DNA of 64,000 nt from Klebsormidium nitens (Eukaryota; Streptophyta; Klebsormidiophyceae; Klebsormidiales; Klebsormidiaceae). The notes beneath the pieces were generated by a model. That model saw nothing but the letters and a program-made list of their open reading frames with translations. It was not told the origin of the DNA and searched no databases. Below, in pieces: positions 34,911 to 48,100 of the stretch (its first letter is position 1; every line of letters starts with the position of its first letter). The stretch lies in contig DF236954.1 in the NCBI GenBank assembly GCA_000708835.1, positions 430,851 through 494,850 on the forward strand, read 5' to 3'. The position numbers were made by a program, and so were the translations under genes.

Positions 34911-36827
34911 TTCCAGTTGCTGATGTCAGCAAGAGCTCGCCCTTGACCACCTTCCAGGAGCTTATTTTCAGTCGTTGGACCAAATGCAGAACCGGAGTCA
35001 GAAACTCTCTTCTTTGAACGATCTCTCGGAGCTCGCTACTAGTACCAAAGTCGCCCAATCTGACTGGTAAGAACGAGCTGCAGTGAATGTCTCTGGAACG
35101 AATGCTGAGAGTCAGTACTTCGAGATCCCGCTCAGCAGCGCAGATGAACCTTGAATCTGTTGGCACCAACTTTTTGGACTATGTGCAAATGCTGCTGCCT
35201 TTTACTATGCAACAAGACGTGCGGCCAACTGGGTGAGCTAAGTATGTACGGTAGAAGCAATTTGTTTGAAGACTGACATCAAACTCGCTTGCTTTACGTA
35301 CCTACCTTTATCATTGATGATTGAGTTGAACCCAGAGCACGAGCTAGCTAGGCTCTAGCCCATCCTCGCAGAAATGAAAGTGCCAAGTGGCCTCATGAGT
35401 TGTGCTAGTCAAATGTCAGGGCGACTGCGACGTCAAGACTCTGATCGATCAAGAGGGAGTGCGCTTTTTGGCCACAGGGTTACCACGTGTACCACATGTC
35501 ATTCGCCAGCCGTCGGATCGGAATAACTGGTTTGCGAATCGTCCGATATTGGCTCTTGCGATGTCATGTGAACCAGAAAGCCAGCGGCACGCATGGAGTA
35601 CCCAGGTCTACACCATACCTATACCTAGTACTACTGTGGTACGCGTACTCAGACATTATGATCCATGTCATGAGGACAACCTTGTATATTACCAAACATC
35701 AAGGACAAAACTCTCAGTAGGTATTCTATCCGAACTTGGCATAGTACTCCAGCCTGGTGTCGGCTGGGTATGTGAGTCTTTCAACAGCTTCCGTTCCTAA
35801 CAGCACTGTCAGCAGTACGGATCAAGCAGATTGATCACAAAGCTTGTATGCTGATTAGTACGACCAATCAGGAGGCTCGGATGAGGCTTCGAAAGGGCTT
35901 TGAAGCAAAATCCTGCTTCCGACAAAATCCTGAGATGTGCTCGTTACGTGGCCCTGAATCCATGGTCGATCAATCTCAGAACATATACGCGACCGTGTTG
36001 ACTGCGAATCTGAGGATCTCGCTTTGCAATGTGTAGATGCATTGCATATGGCATCATGTTGCGGCAAGTTCCAAAGTTTCTTTTCGGCCGTGTTGACCTC
36101 TTTGACTTCGAACGCATCCACTGTAACGCTGTTTGACCCAATGCAAGCTTCCGAACCCCTGGCTAGAACATCAAGCGCTGCGCATCTGAAGAGTGCATTG
36201 AAAGCGATTGTGGATGTGTTGAGAAATGGTACTTAGTAGTATGTGCAGTGCATGGCTTTCTCACCAAAGCAATCTATACCAAGACGATAATCTGCATCAT
36301 CAAAAACTCTGCGATGCTCGAGCTAGTAGTGACACCTCGCGATGCTCAAGGACCGGCACCGCCATACATACAAGTCCTTCCCACGAAGGAAGTGTAAACT
36401 CGAAGACGCAACGACGCCAATCGGCTGCTCCAAGCTTAGCGGCGCGGCCTGCGAGACGTTGTCAAGCGTGGACGCTTGAACCCCAGAGCAAGCGCCGTGA
36501 GAGCGGTCTGATCCTAGCAACATATCCACCAGCTAAACGTCTAGCATCAATAAAGTTGTCCTTTTCCATTTGCTGTTCTCTCGCATATAACTAGCTTTTC
36601 TCAGCAGCACGCGCCAAGGAAAAGATTCGTTTCACCGGGCCGAGACCTGCGTTTCCTTGTGGCCGTCGAAACTGCATCCGAACGCTTTATCGCATTCCAA
36701 CCTTCTCGTGGCTCAAAGCAGCATTATGACGTCAGAACCCCCACAACAAGCACAACCACCCCACTTAAGAATCAAGTCTGCACCCATTTCTGTTAATTGG
36801 TCCCAGCGCCGGGGATCCCTTTCTTGA
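34911..36827. other. Intergenic between ankyrin gene and unknown two-exon gene
   Basis: Divergent promoter region of about 1.9 kb. Several short open frames are present but none shows domain similarity or consistent splice phase. No RNA gene recognised. Confidence 0.45.
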
Positions 36828-37962
36828 ATGGCCTTCGGCAGCCTCCAGTCGCACTGCCACACCGCCACCGCACTGCTCAAACGGAACCTCGTCACAATGG
36901 AGTGCCCCCGTGGGGCGGGTTCTAGAACCGGGTCGCTGCTCGGAGAGAACGCGCACGAGCTTCTGAGCCGGAGTCAGGAGTTGAGCTGCAATGGGGGGGC
37001 GATGCACCAGGCGGCGAAAGGCCTTGCAGACGTGGGGGCTGCCGGGGCGAAGGTGAGGATCGTTGGGTTACTGCGGAGGTGTCGGGTAAAACGGGGCCTC
37101 CTTTCTGGCATGGATTGAGGAAAGTGGTGAAGCGGCAGAATTCACCTAGGTGGGAAGTTATTTGAAACGTAGTAGTGGCGCTTTGCTGAGGTGAACCGTG
37201 AAAGACCGTTTCCTGAGACAGTCCTTGTCTTCATTACGGTCATTATGGCGATGTTGCGACGGGCCCAAAAGAATGTTTGCAGCACTTTTTCAGAGCATTT
37301 GCTCTACAAGCGAGGACTCTTTAGTTCCAGCTGGATCTGCAGATCAGTCCAGGAAATAGTTTCACGGTTCTTGGCAGAGAGACTTTCCACTTCGTCGACA
37401 AGATAAGTTTCCTTGCTGAAGTGGGAAGTCGATGTTGTTCACGGCCATGAGTGGCTGATTGACCGTGGTCTGTTGAAGTCGTAGTTTCATCGAAAACAGT
37501 CCAAAAATACTCCAGCTTGACTGTGAGTCTCACGATCAGTATCTCTTCGAAGCGAGAGAGGAAAGCGCACCTTACGGGGCTTTTAATACAGCTTGGAATG
37601 CTGACCGTTTTCTTGACCGTGTTGATCACCGTTCTCGGCCAGTTGGCAACAATCAGCTGGCCTCTGATTCAAGAAAGGTTTTGAGCTTCGGGCTGACATC
37701 AACGGTTCCACCCCTTAATCTTGCTGCCTACCTAATCGCTGGAATTCTTGTTCTTGAGTCCGCTGATAAGCGATGTCCTTTTGGTTCTTAGGGCGGTTCC
37801 GGCCCCCAGAGCGGAAGCCTGGCCGGAGAGAGCATCCAGATGGTGCTCGAATGGACCCTGCCCCGGGACGCCTATAACGTGCTCCGCTCGTTCCGCTTCC
37901 GGAATGACGACATCAAGATGGTATTCGCGGCGCAGACGGCAGTAGGGGGCGCTTTCGACTGA
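36828..37962 (+). CDS. Uncharacterised two-exon protein, 131 aa
   Basis: Exon 1 is 36828-37052 (75 codons, ending GCGAAG before GTGAGG) and exon 2 is 37792-37962 (acceptor CTTAG, ending in TGA at 37960-37962). Both junctions are phase 0. I do not recognise the protein. It has no signal peptide or membrane helix. A short Gly-Ser motif occurs in both exons: GSRTGSLLGENAHELL in exon 1 and GPQSGSLAGESIQMVL in exon 2, suggesting an internal duplication. The end is EWTLPRDAYNVLRSFRFRND, then DIKMVFAAQTAVGGAFD. GC-rich third positions match the proven genes. The 739-bp intron is long for so small a gene, and an additional small exon inside it cannot be excluded. Confidence 0.55.
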
Positions 37963-39154
37963 TCATATCTAAATGCAAGAGCTCATACTGGCCGCATCGG
38001 CATGGCACGCAAGCCCATGAGTAAAATGGAACCGGGGCGGAATCATTCCGGCCAGCCGGCCGGGTTTGCATCAGTAGGCGATCGATTGCAGACGGGCAGA
38101 GATCAACTATATGCGACGGTGTGACATTAGGTCTTCAAGTGAGTCTTTAGCATCATTCCGTACAGGCAGATCGATTGATAGAAGCGGCAGCTCCAAACCA
38201 GTGTGCGGGCCCAATGTAGCGCCGTGACTGAGCCCCATCCAAGCAAGTGCATGCACGTGAGAATCAAGTACAATATGTCGAACACATGTACAATACTCGA
38301 TCATGCATGCCATCGTGCATGTGGGGCCCGCCCGTCACTGTCTTTTTGATTCGGAAGATCATCTCCGCGCCAGTGTAACGTAGTTGCTAGCCTTGATGCA
38401 TCACTACGTTAGAATGCAAGCCAGATTTTGGGAGTCACTGCATATTTGGTGAGCCCTTCTCGACGGTGCCATGCAGGATTGTGATCGGATGACTTACGTT
38501 GCTTTTAAACGTCAAAAACAATTGCATCAATCGATCTTTGAAGAGAGCGCGCGGCATGCATGGATCAGATTGTGACGGTGCCATGCGGATTACCTCTAGG
38601 TACTCCAGGCTGTCCAGTCGCCCACGCAACCGTCATGACGGCGAACCAACTAACAGATCAAGGTCACTGTGGCAGAATTTTTTTGGTAATGATCCGGCCT
38701 CAGACAGGAGTTAAACCGGAGCTTGAAGGTCCAGACTTCCTTGCAGACTTTGTTTGTAAGTCATACTTTAGCTAGGCTTTTTGCTAAAACTTCGACTCTT
38801 CGTTGCTCTTTACTTTTTGAAGTTCCGCTGACTTGGCAGTTTTTGCGCAGAAGGTCAACCAGGCTCTCAAATTGCTACACACAAATTCATCGGACTTAGA
38901 CGGTCCGGTCCAATTTGACATATTCGAAACCGATCCATGCTGCCCCAAGTTGCCGGGCCATACGATCCCAAAGCCCCATCTTATATGCACGCCTAAACTC
39001 ACAGCCATGCGGTTCCCTACCATTCTTCCCACTTTTACTCAAAAGCAGACACGAAGCGTTTCGTTGGATATGACATCTCCCGTCCATCCTAAGATTCCCT
39101 GCCTACACGACCCCCTACTTCAGCCTCTTCTGCTCCCCCCCTCCCAATTCCCGC
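37963..39154. other. Intergenic, convergent 3' flanks
   Basis: No coding exon seen. AT-richer sequence with CATGCATG motifs. At 39101-39120 it contains a degenerate copy of the terminal exon of the next gene (CCTACACGACCCCCTACTTC against CCTACACGACCCCCTGTTTC at 39154), including its stop codon. Confidence 0.5.
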
Positions 39155-42100
39155 CTACACGACCCCCTGTTTCAGCAACTGCTGCAGCTTGCTCTTCTCC
39201 TTCTCCACGCGATTCGCCTGGGCCTTGTAGTTGACGAACGCCTTGCGGGCCTCGGCCTCCATCTGGTTGACCCGCTCTAGTTCCGCCTCCATCAGCCCCT
39301 TCTGCTCCTCCAGGCACTTGCTCAGGTCCTCAAACTCCTTGCCGCTCTTCTCACGCTCGGCTGCACATATACATCACGGGTTTGGACTTCGTGCTTCAGC
39401 GCTTCAACGTCACAGATAAGTCAGACCATACGGGAATTTGCTCCCTTCTGACCCTCTGAAACTTGGTGCCGCTGCACTTTGTTGGTGAAGGCCATTTGAC
39501 CTGGTAGTTCTTATTGATATTTGGATGTAGAGGATACTGTGTTTTCAGGGTTTTGCTCAGCTCCTCAAACCTCCCAACCGCTGCGTTTCCGCCTGGCGCC
39601 ACATTCAGTCCAAATTTGAAAGAGACCTGCAACCTCTGGTTTAAATCACCACTCACTTGGATCTGATTTTCGAACACCATGCGCCCCAGCTTGACGTAGA
39701 CCTCGACCTTCAATTTCGACTTTACTTCGAAGGTTTCGTGCTACTGACAGAAATGAGAAGAAAAGGCCGAGCTCAGTCAGCAGCCCCACCTTGAGATACT
39801 GTACAAGCTCACCTTGAATATGGTCGACCTTGCGCCGCAGCTTCACGTAGACCCGCTGTCGAGAACCCTTGGCCACCAGAACGTCAGTCTTTAGGATTGA
39901 AAAACTTCCTTCTCTGTTCCATTACCTTGTCGGCTCACCTTGGATCTGGCCCTCGGGATTGCGCCCGAGGTTGATGCAGACCCTCTGCGGAGAACCAATG
40001 GCCTCCAAACTCTTAGTTCTCACAATTTCTCAAAACTCTGCAGGCTCACCTCGAATCTGGTCCTCGGAAGTCTTGCGCCCAAGCTCGATGTAGACCCTCT
40101 GCGGAGAACCAATGGCCACCAAACTCCCACTTCTTACGACTAAAAACTTCTCAAAATTTTGCAGGCTCACCTTGGATCTGGTCCTCCGGGATCTTGCGCC
40201 CCAGCTTGACGTACACCTCCACCTTGCGCTTCAGCTGCTCCACGTTCATTCTGCGCGCCTCGTTCAGCTCGCGCAGGGAGTCCTGCCACTCGGCCTGCTT
40301 CGCCTCGCGCGCCGTCTGCACCGTGCCGCCGAACGACGTCTCCCACGGGGACTTGGGCTTAGCCAGCTCTTCAGCCGCAGTGTCGGGAATGCCGATCAGG
40401 GCTGCAAAAAGAAGAGAGCGGCTATGAGCTCAGTCCAGATTTAGAGGGAATCGGGTCTTTTGAAGTTCAGGTCTCGATTTCATTCAAACCCCATTGAAAC
40501 CCCCTTTGCAGTGTCTCATTTCCGAGGCGACCTGGGCTTGGCCAGCTCGTCGGCCGCAGGGTTGGGGAGCCCGATCAGCGCTGCAGAGGGAAAGAAAGGG
40601 TCAAGACTCAAAGTAGAGAGTTCTTAGAAACTACTGACTACCTTATTCTTGCAAAATTTGTACCGGGCGGCCGAAGGACGCCTCTCATGGCGACTTGGGC
40701 TTGGCCAGCTCCTCGGCCGCAGTGTCGGGGAGGGGAATCAGAGCTGCGGAGGCAAAATCAAGCGTCGAAACTCAAAATTGATGAATTATAGATAACTATT
40801 GACTCTCTATTAGATTCCCGCGCCCTCTGCACTGCGCAAACAAACGACGCCTCCCACGGCGACCCGGATCTGGCAGCTCCTCGGCTGCAAGGAGAGGGCA
40901 AACAGGTCTGTGGAGACAATCTCAAGACTCAAATCTCCGCTTCCTCAAGCTTTGGTTATCAAAGTTTGTCATGAATTTGGTGACGTCATAGGTCTTCTCT
41001 CCTAGTCGTCAGGGCGTCCAGCTTTGCGCTGCGCTGTGTATAGAGCGGCCCGACTATTAGAGACGAGCGACTCTAGTGATTAGCCACTGGTTGCGAGAAA
41101 GAACGTTCTGACCGACGTCAACACCCCCGCCTGACAAGTGGCAAAGCAAGGCAACTCGAGCTAGCGGAAACACCCCGCTTCAATGAGCACATCAGAGCAG
41201 AAGTTTCCTCCTCCCGGGCCACAGCACCAAGTTCGTTGCAAAGCACAACCGAGCGTTGGTGCTCAAGCTTCCCTACATGAAAGACTGCAGATCTAAAGAA
41301 GAGAGGCCGAGCAGAACTAGAGAAGGGCGAGCGAAGGGGCTACATGAGAGACTGCAGATCTAAAGTAAAGAGGCCGAGCAGAACTAGAGAAGGGCGAGCG
41401 GAGGGGGCGGTCCGACCTTCGAGCGCCTGGATGTCGCGCACCGCCGTCTCGTACGCTTGCTGCAGCTTCGTCTTTTCCTCCTCGATCTTCTTGCGCTGCG
41501 CCTCCTGCTCCTCTTTGCGCCGGGCCACCAGGTGCTCTAGAGCTTCCTTGTGGGCCCTGCACCACAAGACAGAAAGCAGGAACTTTTAGAGGTCTCAAAG
41601 TTGTAGTGGTAGCTGGAGGCAGTCGTTTTTCCGTTTTTTGGAGCTTGGCACCAGCTAGAGCTTCACCGAGGGACTGGCAATCCAGATAGTAGAGCCAGGA
41701 TTTTGAACGGTTTCAGAGGTTCATGAGGATCCGAAGATAGCCCTCTTCCCGGTCGAAGGTCTGGCACCAGCTAGAGCTTCCTTGTGAGCCCTGTACCAGA
41801 GAGAGGACAGCAGGAACTTTTAGAGGTTCGGCAGAATAAGTACTCAGGGACAGCCTTGATGAACTGGCTTTTGGCGCAGCTAAAGCTTACTTGTCGGCCT
41901 GCACCGCAGATGGTACGGCGAAAAGCTTCACATGTCTCAAAGATGCAAAGATGAGCAGGAGGCACGCTTAAGATACAATCTGGGCCTTGGAATCCGCTGG
42001 AGCTCCCCCGTGAACCCTGCACCGGAGGTGAGATGGCGGGATTTTTGAGAGGATGGGCATGGGTGATTGCTATTGGTGGTTTGGCACCTTTGCCTGGAGA

Positions 42101-45100
42101 TTTCTTCATGGGCTGGAGACTGATTTGTTGAGACTGATTTCTTGAGACTGATTTCTTGAGACTGATTTCTTGCGAGTCGGCGGCTGACCTGTAGATGGCG
42201 AGCTTCTCGTCGAAGGCGTCGACCCACTCGCGCTTGATCCGCTCCAGCTTGTGCAGCTTGCGCTTGTACTCCAGGATCTCCAGGTCCTGCACCGTGACGG
42301 GGCCCGCGGGGGCGACCGCCTGCGTAGGAAAGTGCATAACTTATCAGTGTTTGGAAAATCCTTCCCGAGGAGACAGACAACATTCTTCCAGTCGCAGTGA
42401 GTATCCGACTTTGGAGACCCTTTACGAGCGGTCGAGAGCATTTTTGGAGTCGCAGTCCTAAAATCGATTTGCGGCGACCGTGCTCCAAGAAAATGATTCC
42501 GAACAACCTCAACTGGGACGTAGACTCTAACGATCCGACCAGGGTTTGAGGGGCACTCGTCATGCTGCATCCGACCAATCTCGGAGTGCCCTACGCTCTC
42601 GGTTGAAACGGGATTTCGAGCTGATTTCCGCAGTTTCTGCCTTCTGAGGTACATGCCACGGAGTCCTTGAATTTAGGTGTTTGCGAGCAGGCTCGGTCGC
42701 AAAAACATTTGGGAGACCGTCCGTGCGGGTTCTGAGTCCTTGCAAACTTCGACAAAGCGAGAAGGTTGGTACTGAGACGTCTCCTAGGATTTCGTCACAG
42801 CTCAGCCTGTGAGTTCTAAAGAGCACCAGCTAATCGTCATATGGCGAGTCTGGCGAAGAAATGACGGCGTGAAGCTTCCACGGCAGCACCCTTTGCAAAA
42901 ACGACATGAAACTGCTTACTTGTGCTGTGGAGGGCCCCGGAGTTTCGTCGACCGGCACCACTTGAGTGCCTGCAGATACAAAAGACTGCTTCAGATCGTG
43001 CTCGCTTGTTGACCACCCGGCATCGAAAGGCATGACTAACCCAAAAGCGCATGACTTCCTCAAAAGTAGTATCCCAAACGCACGACTAACCAAAGGAATG
43101 CCTATCCCAAATGCATGGCTGACTCAAAGGCACGACTGGAAACAGGAACGGCTGACTAACCTGCGGCCTGCTCCGCTGCGGCGGGAGTCCCTGGAGCTGC
43201 GATTGGCAGTTCCGGTGCATCATCAGCCGGAAGGGACGGAAGCACGGAACCAGCCGAGGCCCACTGCAGAGAAAAGTGCGTAGATTAGATACCGCAATTG
43301 ACTTGCGGTGGTGGAAAAAACTATTCCGACGGCCCTTGCTTGTGGAAGACGTCTTGCACACGCCATCGAGTGCCGGGAAGTCAGCTCGCCGATTGCAGAC
43401 ATAGGTGGACGTCCTTTGACTTCACAGGCCGTACAATCCCATCATCAACTTTGCCAATGGGCAAACGGAAGTGGTGAAAAGAAACCAGATCTGCAACTGC
43501 GCTGCACGATGTGTGATGCAGAAGCCAGTGACTGCATACTTTGAATCTTGTTCTACTAAACAGTCCAACGTAATATGAACAAATGTCGCGCTACGTGCGT
43601 TCGTCTCTACACACTACACAACCCCAACACCACGACCGGGGCAGACTTGCCAATCCCCCGGGGCAACTCACCGCCTGCTCGACCTCCTCTTCCGACGGCT
43701 CGTCCTCGTCCACCGTGACCGACAGCGCGGACACGGACGGCTTCAGCTCCAGGATCGACTTCATCGTCTGCGCAGCTTCCTCGGTCTTTGCTGCGGCCTC
43801 CTCGACGCCCTTCCGTGTGCGTTTCGTTGCACCTATAAACAAAGCGCGATTCCGTGGAACCTCAGCCACTCGGTGAGCAGCCGTTTGAAGTAGGCAGACA
43901 ACAAGAGTCCCCATCATTCTCGCCGAGGGTTTCAGATCCAAAGTGGACTTCATCGTCTGTGCAGCTTCCTGGGTCTTCGCCAAACCTCCTCGACGCTCTT
44001 CCGTGTGCGTTTCGTTGAAACTGTGGCAAAGCGGACTTCTGCTAGCTTCCATTGTTGTCCAATTGCTCTGGCAAAGGACAGGACACGTGTGAGCGGCAAT
44101 GGCGGAGCAGAGTTGTGCAGGGTAGGGACTTAAAAAGTGAGTGCGACATGCCGCAGCCTCTTTCCAGCCTTCCTTGTGCGCCTCTTACAAGTGGGGGTTT
44201 GGATGATTGCCAGGCATTTCGCGTTCATACGCTGATCAAGGGACTTTGCGGTAGAGCATATCAGCAGAATGATTTGCGGAAAGGTCGTTTTGAAATCGAT
44301 CTTAAAACAACGTGGGTGAAACAGCCTGATTGACAAGAGAGAGACGGGCCATATCCGACAATCTTGGGGAGTACTTATGCAGCTACCTCTGCCCGGCTCG
44401 GGACATTTGTCTGCGAGCCAAAGCAAGAATCCCAGTTCTAGAAACGGGTGCGAAGGAAGAATTGCACCGGCAGGGGCTAATGGAGACGGCGAAGGTGCTT
44501 CAAACATCGCTGCAGCGAGAACTCAGCACAACAACTCACTTTCGAGGCGTGGCGTACCTTTGCCCTTCTCGACGTCGCCCTTCGCAGCCTACAGAAGACG
44601 ACAAAAGCGTTGTTACTTCGGACATCGCCACTTGATTAGCAAGCAACCTTTTTGAGACGTAAGGCCCGCAAAGAACCACCGGTCTAACTGGTGCGCAGAA
44701 TCAAGAGCAAGGGTTATGGTTGCATGTTACGAGGAGTCCTCCGGATGTCGTCAACTTCGTCCCCACAAGATTTGTGACGTTTGCAATCACACGTAGTGGT
44801 TGTCAAAAACAGTTTTAGAACCTGTGATGTCACCGACACCTATTGGACGTTCCTGCGCAGAGCCGCATTGCTTTGAGGTGTTGACAACGCTTGTGGACCC
44901 ACATCAAGCGACTGCACAGCAATGCAAAGCGTCGTACCTTCGGGCTGCTGAAAGACGACTTCCGTTTCCGCTGCCCTTTACCTCCCTCAGCAGCTGGAGA
45001 AAGGTCGGTCCCCTTTCCGTTTGCTACACACGATGAACATGCTGTTAATTTGAGCTGTAGGGATCACGGCATCAGCACGCTGAGTTCCTGCGGACCAGTG

Positions 45101-48100
45101 GCCTTTTTCAACATGCGGACTGTTTTTCTCCCTGTTTTTCTTTGGTATCTTTCCCCCTTTCCCTACGGGAAGGAGTTACTTCTTTCCATTGCGATGCAAA
45201 TCCCTCGGAGGCTTTGCTGTCAACGCACTTCAATCATTTGCAATGATTCTTTGCGGTGAATCCGAACCAACAACACAGATGAGTATGGAAGATTGTGCAC
45301 CAAAGCGTATGCGAGCAACGTCACGTCTAAGACGGCGGTTACAAAGTGTCCTCTAAGCGAAAGCTCAGCAGAAAGTTTGACTCGTTTGATATCCTCAGAG
45401 AAAGCGAGCTTAGTCCCTCTCTCCCTACTCTAAAGGCGTTATGAGGTCGGGTAAACAGCAAAAGAGCGGCTTCAATCTGGACTTGGAACCCGCTGTCCTC
45501 CCCTCTACTCCAAAAAGCTAAGCTTTGCACAAGATCGACACGAGTGAGTATGGGGGCGCTCACCCTTTGGCTGGACCTCGCCCCTGATTGCAGCGGCCAG
45601 GTCCGCAATCTTCATCTGCAGAAACAAGGAGCGTTGAAAGCCGCTCTGAGCAGCAAAACAGCCTCATATCAAGAAAAGTAATGAGTGTGTCAGAAGAAAC
45701 GTTCATCGACCTTTTGCCCTTAAGCAAAAGCTTCGAGTCATACTGACAATCTCGCCCGTGAGAAAGCCTGACTCCTACCTTGTGTTTCTGCATGTCTAAA
45801 CAAAAGCACTCTTGTACAGAACTTGTCCTTCTTCTTGTGCACGTCATCCACCCGCCCTCCATCAGAAAGAGCAAACACTCTCGGAAATCGGACCCTTGAT
45901 TCACAGTCACACTACAAGACGTGTAAGCCATCTCAATTTGTTATGCAAGTCAGTCTTCTGAGACCCGGACACACGAGAAGGTTTGAGACAAGAAGGCTCT
46001 GAGGAAAGGACAGGCTCCGGATTATGAAAATGTCACCTTCTTCTTCTCCACGTCATCCACCTTGCCCTCCGTCACGACGAGCGCCACGAGCGCCACCAGC
46101 CCGTGCGGCAGCGTGGCGACCCGGTCGGACACCAGGGCGTCCGAAAAGCCCAGCAGCTGGGTCCGAAGGTCGCCCAAGTCCCGCTTCTTGGCTTCCTCCG
46201 CGAGGGACGCCATGTGGCCTGGGGAGGACCGTCCGATGCGCCGGATGCGCTTGGCGATGGACGGCCAGTTGTCGGGGTTGGCGAGGATTTCGTCCAGGGT
46301 GGGGAGGTCGTCGGGAGCTGCACCAAAAGGAGGTGGCGGATCTGAACACGACCGTGACTTGCGTTGCTTTCAGGCCAGACCAACCGTGGGCTAGAAAACG
46401 ATGGCGCTGCAAACCAGGTCCGCTGACTCGCCAATGAGCGGAAAGGCATCAGGAAAACTCTCAAGTACACGTTTGTTGTAGTCGGAGGAGTACCAAAGGC
46501 AGAAGTAGACGGAGGAGATCGAAAAGCGAGCTCCAACTGCTAACAAGATAACGTACAAACCGGGTAAACACAAGGTGGTCGAGAACTCCTTCAACAGAGC
46601 TTGAAAAAATAGCCATACGCTGAGCAACAAACCCGAGGAAATCGTGCTCACGAAGATTTTGTCTTGACAGATCCTCCGAAGGAGCGGGACAGAGCGGGCA
46701 TCCGTGCTATCGAAATGGCGCTTACAAAGACGGAAGATCCAAAATCCATCCGCCTCGAATGCGGCTCGCTTATGCATCACGCTCAGCAGTCAGCAAAGCT
46801 ACTGCGACACTTTCTCGGTAAGGCAAAGTTGGTTATCCACAAGGAAAGAATCTCCTATGTAACGGATCGACGAAAGGAGCTCACCTTGCTCTGCTTCAGC
46901 AGGCTCCACAATTTTCACTGCATATACAAGCACTGAAAGTCATGCAAAGATGCTGACCAGCATCATTCCAGCAGATTTTGATTTTTGACACAGCAACTGC
47001 GCGACGAGAGCGCAAAGCAAGGCCAAACTCAGAAGAGCCCAGACTACAGTAAATCAATCAGCTGAGCGACCCTTGCGATTCGCTTTCTTAAACGTAATGG
47101 GTCGAGACGAGGCACGAGGTACTGCATATGAATACAGCATCTTCTTTCACGGCAAGTGGCACATCCTCCCAGACTGCCTATCGTTGGGCAAGCCTAGAGG
47201 CGGCTTTGCAAAAGCCAGGCAACACTTCTTTGTCTCCACGCTGGATGCAATAATCACCTTTCACGGTGCATGCCTTCTTCAGAGAAAGCCCCGAAGCAGG
47301 CTATGTACGCTGATAACTGCTGTGAAGTAAAGACAATAGCTCACCATCCGAGTCGGCAGACGGGTCCCTCTTCTTTGCAGAGCCGGTTTGTGGAGACGCA
47401 AGCGCCGAGCTCTTGCGCTTGCCGCGGCTTCCTGAGGCTTTGCCCGTTATGTCAAGGTCCTTCCGGATTTCCTCTGCAGAAGCAGAGCATTGTTGTTTCT
47501 TGACGTGCACAGGCTCACAGCAAAGTTTTGTAGTACAGAAGCGTATTACCACAGCGTGACATTTCCAATAATCAAGCTCCGGAGTAGGGAAGCTCTTTGT
47601 GAGTCACGAATGATGCTTCCTTCTGGTTCCATTGATCATCTCCTGTCAATCTCACGGGTGTGTGTACCTTTTATGTATTGTATGTGAATTGTAGAGGCAA
47701 TAGAGATTGCAGGCAATTGAGATGCCAAAACTGTCCGCTCAATCTGGGCCAGTTCACAGCACTTCCATGCTAGAGGGTCTCGTCACCTGAGCTTGCAGGG
47801 ATGTGCCACTCATATGAGTTCTGGATCTCCTCCACTTGCTCTGCCGGCAGGAGCAGCACGTCCCTGAGAAACGCTCCGACCGCCTTTTTAGAGCCAAACT
47901 CCGGGGCGTCAGGGTGCTTCCGGAAGCTGCATGGCAGCAGGACCGGTTATGGACGTAAGTACGTTCAGTTATTCCTGGCTGAAAGACAACATAGTATGTC
48001 AGAAAATGAAAGGTGCATGACATTGACGGACTCAAAGCCCCAGTTACATAATTGGTTAATTGTTGGTCCATGTCGCTCTTCTCTTTCATGTGCCGATGGT

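Noticed and set aside
36713-37007. Minus-strand frames opposite the unknown two-exon gene
   Set aside because: No start, splice or homology support; the plus-strand pair has matching phase and splice sites.
46024-46437. Plus-strand and other-frame minus ORFs over MBD/coiled-coil exon 6
   Set aside because: Shadows of the phase-supported minus-strand exon 46317-46037.
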